This document shows positions 1 through 8,703 of a DNA stretch of 64,000 bases, in pieces (positions within the stretch are counted from its first letter, which is position 1; the number at the start of each line of letters is the position of its first letter). The notes beneath the pieces were generated by a model. The model was not told where the DNA came from. It saw nothing but the letters and a program-made list of their open reading frames with translations, and ran no database searches. The stretch is from Chondrus crispus (Eukaryota > Rhodophyta > Florideophyceae > Gigartinales > Gigartinaceae), in contig NW_005179086.1 of assembly GCF_000350225.1 (NCBI RefSeq), positions 1 to 64,000 of the forward strand, given 5' to 3'. The translations under genes and the position numbers were made by a program.

Positions 1-2
1 TA

Positions 3-2612
3 GCGGCGCCCCTTACGGCTATGCTCCGAAAAGGAGAGCCGGATGTCCTTCCCAATCTGGATGAAGAGTAGACCACGGCCTTCCAGACACTGAAGGAGTG
101 CTTAATTTCGCCACCAGTCTTAAAACTCCCAAGACTGGGGCGCCCCTACTCGCTGGATACGGATGCATCAGACGCTCAGTTGGGCTGCACACTACTGCAG
201 ACCCACGAGGATGGACACCGATACCCTGTCGGGTATTGGTCACGCACGCTCTCGTCAGCGGAACGCAACTACTCGACAACCGAGAAGGAATGCCTCGCCA
301 TCGTATGGGCGGTACAGACGCTCCGCCCATACCTGGAAAGGGAGCGGTTCACGGTCAACACCGACCACCACTCCCTGCGGTGGCTGATGAACCTCGCCGA
401 TGCGAGTGGCCGACTTGCCCGGTGGCGCTTGCGCCTTGCCGAATATGACTTCGACGTAACTTACGTGAAGGGAATCAAGAACTGCCTCGCCGATGCGCTG
501 AGTCGTATCCCATCTACGGGAGGCACGACTATCCCGATCGACGAAGAAATTCCTTGCTACACCGTCATGAATTTCGACGATGAGCCTCAGCATCAAGAGG
601 AGACCTACGACACCACCGACGTCGAAATTTCCGCGGGCTGCTACGCGCTGGACCCTCCGGCCTCGATGGCCGCGATAACCCACGAAGACTTCTCTCGTGA
701 ACAGCACTCTGATCCATTTTGTAAGGAGGTGACTTCCCGTCTTGAGAAGGGGGAGGGGTTCGCTGAATTGCGCCCGTCCCGATTCTTCGTGAATCAGGAA
801 GGGCTGGTCTGCCGGAAAGCCCACCTCGACGGTGTGGAACAGATCGTAGTACCCACAACCCTCCGGGAAAGGTTGTTGTACTTGTCGCATTATCCCGTCA
901 CCTCCGGTCACCCGGGAGGCAGGCGATTGTTCTATACGCTAAGACAGCGGTTCTATTGGCCAAGCATGTCGGTGGACTCCTACTCGACCGTAAGGATGTG
1001 TCCCGACTGCGCGAAGGCACCCATCAAACTGCGGAAGCACAACTCTGAGTTGAAGACATTTCCTCCGTCAGGGCCCCTGGAGTACATCGCCATCGATATT
1101 CTCGGCGAACTTCCCCGTACACCAAGAGGAAACCGTTACCTCTTGGTGATGACGGACAGATACTCCAAGCTGACCAGGACGGTCCCGCTCAAGAGGATTA
1201 CCGCTGAAACGGTTGCGCAAGCGTTCATTTCCCACTGGGTGTTCGTATACGGCGCCCCAGTGAAACTTCTCTCCGATAACGGAGGACAATTCACATCGAG
1301 GTTTTTCCTCGCCGTGTGCAAGATACTCTCAATTGAGAGCGTGTTCACCACGGCATATCACCCCCAAACGAATGGGCAGGTGGAAAGATTCAACCGGACG
1401 TTGGTATCCACGCTCCGGCATTACCTCGCCGATAATCAACGTGACTGGGATCAGTACACAGATGCGCTGACGTACGGCTATAATTGCACGGCGAACAGGA
1501 TGATCGGTATGCGGCCGTTCGACTTGGTATTATCCCGGACCCCGAGTCCGTTATCCCTGCAACAAACGCCGCTGTTGGACCCATCCGCCTCAAGGGCGCA
1601 GTTCAAGATCCGCTACCTAGCGTGGCTCCGCAGCCTGATGTCGACGGTCAGCCGCAACTTGCTGGCCGGACAGGAGCGGTATATGAACGATTTCGATAAT
1701 CGGATACGCCACCCCACCCCGGACTATCAGGTGGGGGATCAGGTACTCGTGAACCGCGAGGCTGCGCTACGGTCCGAGGAGAAAACGGACAAGGACCGGG
1801 TTAACAATAAGCTCGCACCGCGAACCGAGGGACCCTTCCCTGTCGTACAGGTGGACGCCCACACCGTCACCATCTTACGGGGAACGGGACTGAAGGACCG
1901 GCTCTCTCGCGACCGGGTCGTCAGGTCACCCCCGCCTCGTAGCAACGTGACAGACCCCCCGCTGGGACCGGGGTCCTCAAACGGGGAAGACGAAAACCTC
2001 CCCGACGCGACCCCTTCGGAAGGGACCCCCGCGACACCGGCGCTCGCAAGGCCGCGGCCGCCGGGGCTGATGGACGCCGTCATCGGCGGAGGAACCGAGG
2101 ACGCCCTCACACGTCTCGCTGGGTTCCGCTCTCGAATCGGGGCGAACCGCCCCGAAACAGCGAACCACCCCCCGCCGCCGGACTCAAGACCCCTAACGAA
2201 GGACTCGCGTCCCGTTACGCGTTCGCAAACGGCGAGGGAACCCCACGAGCCAACAGTGGACCCTACGGAACCACCCGCGCCCCGCCGCGACAGGGCCTCC
2301 GCCCCCCCGGCGACCGATCCCGCTCACCGCGCGTTCATCTCGTCGGGCGCGGCGCACCTGGCCGCGAGGTGCACGTTCCGACCCGACGCCTTCCGCGTAC
2401 CTCTACGCGTGCCATCGGGGCAGGACCTCCCTCCTGCTTCCTCTGCGGGAGACCCCACCGACACCTACGTCGTGCAATCGCTAACCGGGCACGGGCCGGG
2501 AGATGACGGGCTCCCCCTGTTTCGCGTACGTTGGTACGGGTACAGCGACGCCGAGTCGACCTGGGAGCCCGCCCGTCATATCGACTACAACACGGTCGCG
2601 CGATATTGCTGA
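3..2612 (+). pseudogene. B1 pol: RT end, RNase H, integrase, chromodomain
   Basis: The polyprotein is open from the left edge of the window in frame 3, except for one in-frame TAG at 69-71 in the RT-RNase H connection, just before a typical AFQTLKE stretch. The stop makes this copy defective; CAG or TGG would be the simplest ancestor. RNase H starts near nt 150 with DTDAS and has TDHHSLRWLM. Counted from nt 180, the integrase has an HHCC zinc site at about residues 231-280. Its D,D-35-E core has D in IAIDILGEL (about 304), D in LLSDNGGQF (about 367) and E in NGQVERFNR, with exactly 35 residues between the last two. A proline-rich linker precedes a C-terminal chromodomain (about 761-808, ending FRVRWYGYSDAESTWEPARH). 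The stop is TGA at 2610-2612. Confidence 0.92.
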
Positions 2613-4010
2613 AGGAAGCGGGTACCAATCCCCGACCGCGCTCTATGGGGGCATCCCGACAGCGTGGGAATCGAGAATTAGAGGGATGGATCGCGCCCCC
2701 AGCACCTCGGTTGAGGTACGATAGCCTACTGTGGAGCCCCTGGAAATACGCGACGCGTCGACGCGGACCGCCGCCGGACGCCCCAGCCAGCCACGGCCGC
2801 CCACCTGTTACATTTGATTTTTCGAGTTTTTGAATTTTTTCGAAGTGGGTTTATTTTCGCAAATTTTCGGGAAGTTCCCCTGCCGGACGAGGACGGACCA
2901 CCGACCCGTCCCGTCGGTTTTTGTTGGCAGTGTCTCCTCCCCCGGCGTACAGCGGGTATCTCCCCGCCCCCCGCGCGGGGACGGCAGCCGCGCGCGCTCC
3001 GGCGCGAGCACCCCTGTGGACCCCCCTCACGACGGAGCCGCCCCCTTCCGCGGCGCGGAGGTCTCCCTGCGACGCCCGGCATGGTGCCACACCCTGCGCT
3101 CTCGCGGTCCTCCACCCCTCCGCAGGGAGAAATTCCTCGCGTCGAGACGAGCTCCTGCCGGCGTCGGGCGGAATCACCGCCCCCCCCCGCCAGAGCGCAG
3201 AAGACTTGCTCCTCGACGAAGAAGTGGCGTACAACGCGCCGGTAGAGCGTATGGCCCCTTCCCGCCATAGGGCTGGGAGGGAGATAGCGTAGCTATCCCA
3301 GACAGCATGGACCTCCCCGCCGCCGAAGGGCAACGTCCCCTGGGGACCGCCGGCGGGGTCGGCGCGCGCAACCGCGAATGGACACCCTCAGCTCGCTGAA
3401 AGGGGGGGACACCGCGCCCCCCCTCTTCCGCTCGATGGACGGTGGTACCGCCCACGACCTCCGCGACTCCCCTAATGGTGCGCCAATGGCCGACGACCCG
3501 CCTTCGCGGGTCGCCGTGTCGTCGTTCTGCGCTTAGTCGCGTCCCCTCATCGTCCAACTCGTTCCCTGACGTACCAACCCCCTTGTCTACAGCATCAGGA
3601 AATCTACAACCGACCTCCGAGTCGTCCGACCCCTCCCCAGCGTAGGCCGTTACTACGCCTCGGACCGCACGCGGACCCACCAGTACGGCTCGCGGAACAA
3701 GCTACAGAGTCAGAAGGCCCTACCGCCTTCGCGTCGTTTGTTCCCTCGGCTTATCCGAGAACGGCTCCCCGTCCGGCAATGACGCCGACGGACACCTTAC
3801 CACCGCAGTGAGCGGTGACCTCTACTACCGACCTTTGCGTTGTTTATTTCCTCGGGCAATCCGAGAACTGCTCCCCGTCCCGCGAGGGCGCTGACGGGCA
3901 ATCTCCGCAGCAGCGAGCTGTGACGTCCACCTTCGACCTCGCGTCGGCCGACCCTCGCCCTCGACGAGCCCCCATCTCCTCGGCCCACCTGTCGAGGGGA
4001 TCCTCCGATC
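2613..4010. other. non-coding spacer between pol and antisense ORF of B1
   Basis: This is G+C-rich sequence with several open frames on both strands that look like composition artefacts and match nothing I recognise. It separates the tail-to-tail pol and antisense ORF. It holds a tandem duplication described separately. Confidence 0.5.
3731..3942 (+). repeat. diverged tandem duplication of about 105 bp
   Basis: Two adjacent units (about 3731-3833 and 3834-3942) share the order of a GTTTNTTCCCTCGG-like start, a short CCTCGG/CCGAG inverted repeat, TCCCCGTCC, GACGG and a GTGAC end followed by CGACCT. They are diverged but alignable throughout. No coding potential is visible. Confidence 0.6.
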
Positions 4011-5504
4011 TCACGGGTCGCTTTCCTCCCCGGGGGCCACGTCCCCTACCGGCGACGAGGGTGCCTCGCGCACGACCACCTCGGACGTCTCCCCGGCGGC
4101 CTCGCGAGTCCCCGTCGCCTCCTCCGCGAGCAGACGATACAACTGAGCTCGCCACGGCGGGTTATTCAACCATCTACGTAGTTCCACGTCTGTCATCGTC
4201 GCTGTATCGCGCCTCTCCACCCCCCTCGGGCGAGGGTCCTCAGTACCCTTCCCGAACCCGACTCCGCGACGCCGGACGCGCCGACCCTCGCCCTCTCGTT
4301 CGGTGACCCGAACTCCTCCAGAACGTCCCCCTCCGCCGCCACCTTCGGCGACCCCTTCCCCTCCCCTCAGAAATTCCGGTTGGTCCAGGCGGAGCGTTCC
4401 GCTCTCGAGGCGGACCCAGTTGCCATGGTCCGGGCGCCCCGCGTCATGCTGTCTCCCAGGGGAGTAGTGCCTGCTCCGGGGGTTGTCAAAATGATGGCCC
4501 TGGGCGTAAGGGACGCGCGACCAGTCGATGTCCCCGTGGAGGGTCAGAAGGACCTGTAACTGTCGCTGTGCTTCGGCGCTACCCAGGATGCGCGTCAAGT
4601 CCAGTCGGTGCAACCACTCCACGACCATGGTCGGGAGGATAAACAACCGTCCCTCGTGGGCGTACGTCAAGAATCGCCCCGCAACTAAGGCGAGCCACTC
4701 GCTGAGGAAGACCATCCAGCGTGCGGACTGAGGGTCTTCCATGAGGCTCAGTCCAAAGTACACCACGCACGGGGGAATTTCCGCAATGAAGTCCGCAGGG
4801 ACTTCATACTGCGCAAACCACGCCGGTATCTCAGGATACAGCGTGCTCAGCACCGTCCGCTCGAATGTCTTTACCTCCACCCATTCGTATGCGACGAACA
4901 CCCCCATCCGGTTACGCATGCGTCGCTCAAACTTGAGCTTGGCATGCATCGCCGGGTCGCGCCTCCGATCTGGGGATCGAGGGTAATTCTCTGGCAACAC
5001 AGGTCGGTCCCAGGCCATCATGGCCACCGAGGGTTCCTCCTCCCGGATGCGGAGATCATCAAAAATTCGTTTCAGATTCGCAACGTACCCCCGGTCCCCA
5101 TCCGCCCGATACGCCCAGGTGTCCAGGTCCCAAGCCCGAGGGACGAGCGTGCTGCAGGGGGTACGGCGTATACGTTGCCGAATTAATTCCACGAAGGCCA
5201 CACGGGCCTCCGTGTTCACCCGTCTGAATTCCGGACGTAACAGAGCCGGCTCCACGACCAGGCAGTGCGTGAAGTCGCGAGAGCCGACGGCCGCCACGCT
5301 CAAACCCCCAGGGAGTTCCCCAGTGGACGTCGCGTACGCACGGATCAATTCCGCGTCGCGCAAACCCTCCGGCGCCATGAAAGGGGCTCGCTCAAAGAGT
5401 AGCGCATCGTCGTACAAGTTCCGACCCCATAAGTCCCGGGGACCGGGCCACAGATCGCCCTGAGAGGACGAAACCCCTCCGAAGGAGTACCCCGGTGCGT
5501 GCAT
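4011..5504 (-). CDS. B1 antisense ORF (aORF family, unknown function)
   Basis: 497 codons from ATG at 5504, opposite in strand to gag-pol and located between pol and the 3' LTR. I know no named domain for it. It is clearly homologous to the ORF of element C (30350-31909). Shared blocks in order are S-x-D..PxxLR, DTWAYRADGDR (C: DTWKFRTEGER) near residue 125, FERRMR-x3-G-x-F-x-A, WFAQYEV (C: WWGQFEV), YFGLSLMEDP...VFLSEW near 248, a DW-x2-VP motif and HYSPG. It is a more distant relative of the 898-residue ORF of element A. The C-terminal 130 residues are Gly/Arg/Glu-rich and probably disordered. It is fully open. The function is unknown; a structural or regulatory role for the element is inference only. 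Confidence 0.75.
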   Translation of the reverse strand: MHAPGYSFGGVSSSQGDLWPGPRDLWGRNLYDDALLFERAPFMAPEGLRDAELIRAYATSTGELPGGLSVAAVGSRDFTHCLVVEPALLRPEFRRVNTEARVAFVELIRQRIRRTPCSTLVPRAWDLDTWAYRADGDRGYVANLKRIFDDLRIREEEPSVAMMAWDRPVLPENYPRSPDRRRDPAMHAKLKFERRMRNRMGVFVAYEWVEVKTFERTVLSTLYPEIPAWFAQYEVPADFIAEIPPCVVYFGLSLMEDPQSARWMVFLSEWLALVAGRFLTYAHEGRLFILPTMVVEWLHRLDLTRILGSAEAQRQLQVLLTLHGDIDWSRVPYAQGHHFDNPRSRHYSPGRQHDAGRPDHGNWVRLESGTLRLDQPEFLRGGEGVAEGGGGGGRSGGVRVTEREGEGRRVRRRGVGFGKGTEDPRPRGVERRDTATMTDVELRRWLNNPPWRAQLYRLLAEEATGTREAAGETSEVVVREAPSSPVGDVAPGEESDP

Positions 5505-6398
5505 CTCGCTCGCGTCGAGGTACAGTACGGGATCGGGTCGAAGGTCCGCTCTCCGAAGTCAGAATCCCGGCCGTGTCAAGGGGGACGGGTTGCTACAGCG
5601 CCCCTCACGCGTCGTGCGCTCCGCGTGCGCACCGGAGTCTGATGGTTCCACGAGAAGAAGCGTGAGTCGTCGCCGCGGTCCGGTGACCGCCGGCCCATCC
5701 TCAGAGACGCGCGGCCCCCTATACGCTCCCGCCATCTACGTTCCGCCTCCGGTCCTGGCTGCCGGGAGATCGGGAAATTCCGCGACGGTACACGGACCGC
5801 CAGTATTAGGGTTCGCGGGGACCGTCTGGATTAAGGGGGAGTTTTATGGGACATACGTACCGCCCCGACTCACGGCCCCTGTGCGGGGACATCTGCCCCC
5901 GGTCGGGACACCTGTCCACGTAGAGCCAACCCGAGCTCGAGTAGCTCCTACCCTCCGGTCGGGCTGACCAAGCTCACCCCGCACGCTCGTAACGACGCAG
6001 CTCCGGCTCGAGGTGTCGCACCGCGCGCGTGAACGCGAAGAAAGGAGCGTGCGCGAAGCGTCGCGCTCGCGAATAAGAAGACCGGTGGGTGGGCTTACGT
6101 CGCGCTCACGGCCCGGGCAGTACGCACGCGAAAGGGGCGTCCTCGTGCGCCGGACAAAGCGCGTGTACGGGGACGCGCTCAGGACGCGACTACAAGAACG
6201 TGAGTGAACCGCCGCGGTCGTGAGCGAGGAATCACGTGCGCCCGGGGCGTGCTACGACACGCCGAAGGAAGCGCAGGGCAACCCGCGCGCGTCGGCATGG
6301 GCAAGTGCGCCGAACGAAGCTCAGGTCCGTGGCGCGAAGACGTGACCACCGGCGATCCAGTGGATGGCAGAATTAGCGTTCGCAAGGACGCTCTACTC
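5505..6398. other. non-coding region upstream of the B1 antisense ORF
   Basis: No supported gene. It would contain the promoter and leader of the antisense ORF if that is transcribed. It has a GGGACACCTGTCC motif at 5905-5917 that recurs inside the B LTR. Confidence 0.45.
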
Positions 6399-6408
6399 AA
6401 AGAGGGGG
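6399..6408 (+). promoter_or_regulatory. polypurine tract of B1
   Basis: AAAGAGGGGG lies 3 bp before the 3' LTR start. It is the expected primer site for plus-strand DNA synthesis and confirms that the element runs left to right. Confidence 0.75.
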
Positions 6409-6411
6409 CTA

Positions 6412-7040
6412 TGTAGTGCACTGACACCCCTCATCTTCTCATTCGGGACACCTGTCCCCGGCCAGCGCGGCTCCCCCCTCCGGTGCACCCTTGTACCTAG
6501 CGCCACGTGCAACCGGGCGCGAAGGCCCCTGTGTCCAGGTGTCATTCCCCACGTGTAAGGGTTGTCATACCTCCCCAAGAGGAGTTTCTCCGGCCACCGC
6601 CGCCGTCATTTTTAATTTAGTATTTTTAGTTTAATTAATTATAGCTCCGTCGTCGGCTAGTATATAGCCGACGTCCGACCCTAAGTAAAACGGTACGAAA
6701 CTTTGGGTCTACAACTCGGGTTTCTGGAACGGAGTCGTAGCCTCGCGTCGGTCCCCGTCCCACGACGGTACCCTGCGAGCCATCTACGTCCCGATTCCCT
6801 CCTGCCTCTACCGCGCGCGTCGTCCCGCCACGTTCGGCTCTCCGCGCGACAGCTGTCCCTACCGCTCCGCCCCTCCTGGGCTCTGTTTCCCCACATTTTC
6901 CCTTACTTTCCCTACTGCGCTTCGCGCCCGGCCCCGTACCGGTCCCTTACGGGTGGTCTCCCGATAACCCCCCTACACGCGCCCCCGAACGCGCGCGCTC
7001 TGCCAGAGGGGGATCCCACACTCCCCCCCAGTGCACGACA
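6412..7040 (+). repeat. B-family LTR (3' LTR of B1), 629 bp
   Basis: It begins TGTAGTGCACTG and ends CAGTGCACGACA, imperfect inverted ends. It aligns end to end with 60856-61484, which is also 629 bp. It contains an A/T-rich box followed by an 8-bp perfect inverted repeat, GTCGGCTA/TAGCCGAC (6652-6672), whose 5-nt loop is part of a TATATA promoter-like element. GACACCTGTCCCC occurs near its start and CAGGTGTC a little further on. Confidence 0.92.
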
Positions 7041-7257
7041 GCCGGTGATCACCGCCTCGCCTTCGCCTGCCACCCTGGCCCCGCCTTCTCGCCTTGCTTC
7101 ACCCGCCCATCCCTCCCTGTCCAGCTCCCGGCCCTCACCCAACCATGGGTGACTGTTGCCGCCACATGCCCCCGTCATTCTCCCCATGCTGGAGTTCAAA
7201 CTGCTTCTCAGTTCTTTGGGAAATAACATTGTAGCCTGCACCTCTTTATAAGCATTA

Positions 7258-7279
7258 GAGCACGACCACCAGTGGGCTA
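7258..7279 (+). repeat. left Harbinger TIR
   Basis: 22 bp, identical to the reverse complement of 25081-25102. It is preceded by the TTA target duplication. Confidence 0.95.
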
Positions 7280-7908
7280 AAATTTTACACCAATAGCACT
7301 GCGATAGCCCGCCAATGTCGCCAAAACCGGACCCCATCCCCACTGGTAATTTCTAGAAAAATAGAAATCTCGCAGACGGACGTCGCGCCGTGAGACTAAT
7401 ACTAATACTCACCTCGTACTCCATTACACTCGGAACGAAACAGATGGACGTATTTGGCACGACACAACGCCGCGGACGACGGCTCCGCGATCAAATATGC
7501 ACATCCATACATCGCGTTCTGTCGTCCTTGCGGGCTCCAAAAACTGGCTCACACTGCCGCAGTCCACAGACCACGACATCCATCAGCTATAGCTATATTG
7601 CGCTGCGTCGCCGTAGCGAGCTCTTGAAACGGGATCGAACCATCGGAAAGCACACTGCACAAGACGATTGCACTCTCCATTATTAAACAACTGCTGTATG
7701 GAAGTGAATGGATTTGGTTACTGCGATCTTGCGATCTTTTAAGCTAAAGAGCTGCTCTCATTTATCCTGCGCCATGTTAATGCTGCCTTTGAACTGCAAC
7801 CAATAACCTCCTTCATATCGACACCTCGTGGTTTTGCATCACAGATTCGCATATTAGTCATCGTACAGCAACATGCTTCCGAAGAGCGGGAGGATGAGGT
7901 GAGCTTAT

Positions 7909-7978
7909 ATGAGACTGTTCATGAGACGAAACCAGATAACGGGCCTTTGGAATAGAAACGCGCAATTCGCCCTCACGG
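7909..7978 (+). pseudogene. Harbinger transposase, N-terminal fragment before insertion
   Basis: ATG at 7909, after an in-frame TGA at 7900, opens a frame that runs to the CACGG duplication at 7974-7978. After removal of element A (13,575 nt, a multiple of three) it continues in frame into 21549. The transposase therefore originally began here, and the retrotransposon landed about 23 codons into it. Confidence 0.65.
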
Positions 7979-8644
7979 TGTAGCATAAACACCCCCAGCG
8001 ATAGGGGTGTATGCACAGTTCGACCGAGACCCCGTCCGATCGGGAAGACGGGGGTGAAGCAGGACACCAGCTAACGGCACCGGGCAGCGGGCCCGGGTAG
8101 CGTGGTAGAGCGGGAACGGGGAGGACGCCGGTACGCGCGAGCGGTTCGACGCCTCGACGCCCCGGCGCGGTACTGGGTAACGATCCAGTACCGACGGGCG
8201 GAGGCGGAGCCGACTCGTGGGCGTACCGCGCGTGTCCTCAACCCGCGCTCGGTGCCGCTCTAAGGTAGTTAGCGAGCGCTACCTTAGAATAAGCGGGAAG
8301 TCAGACCTTGACGGTCGTTGGGTGACAAGTCCGTGCTTGTCCTCCTCCACCGCCGCCGGTTCGCTCCATATTTAATGTACATAATAACCTATCATAATAG
8401 TACAGTACCGATGTACTGTAGCGACGTACTGTAGCGGTCGGTCGACACTGTAATACGGTCAGCCATCGGGGCTGACAGTACACGTGTGTGTGCGTTCTTC
8501 GGTCCCGCGCGTACACGTGTACACGTGCGCCCCCTGTACTCGGGGGTACACGTGGTGGTACTGTAGAGCATCGATCCCTACAGTAACTGATCCGGTTCTG
8601 AGTTGATCCAATCTAAAATAAGCCCCAGGGGGGGTTATACTACA
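7979..8644 (-). repeat. A-family LTR, 3' LTR of element A
   Basis: 666 bp on the + strand from TGTAGCATAAAC to TTATACTACA, with 5-bp inverted ends TGTAG/CTACA. It is about 99% identical to 20891-21548 and a more diverged match to 63269-63945. It is rich in stem-loops, for example CGGTACTGG/CCAGTACCG near 8170-8195 and a 10-bp stem TCTAAGGTAG/CTACCTTAGA near 8260-8288, and in GTACACGTG palindromes. Confidence 0.95.
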
Positions 8645-8645
8645 C

Positions 8646-8681
8646 GGCCCCCCCCTTAAGCGGGGACGTCCGCGTCCACGG
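8646..8681 (-). promoter_or_regulatory. polypurine tract 2 of element A with pol-tail remnant
   Basis: On the - strand this is AAGGGGGGGG directly before the 3' LTR, preceded by codons that end in TAA. It repeats 13511-13545 with three substitutions and one indel. It is the functional PPT position. Confidence 0.85.
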
Positions 8682-8703
8682 GTGCTTGTAGAGAGGGGAC
8701 AAC

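Larger units (their letters stand above)
1..7040 (+). mobile_element. Ty3/gypsy chromodomain LTR element B1, 3' part
   Basis: The element enters the window inside pol and ends with its 3' LTR. In order it has the end of RT, RNase H, integrase and a chromodomain on +, a long ORF on -, a purine tract and the 3' LTR. A second member of the same LTR family (B2) starts at 60856. The base following the LTR begins the pentamer GCCGG (7041-7045), which should be the target duplication, but its partner lies outside the window. Domain order pol then chromodomain places it among chromovirus-like gypsy elements. The region is distinctly richer in G+C than the neighbouring DNA transposons. Confidence 0.9.

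Noticed and set aside
8460..8580. Possible tandem or CRISPR-like repeat of GTACACGTG words
   Set aside because: The words are short overlapping palindromes inside an LTR, without regular spacing or spacers.
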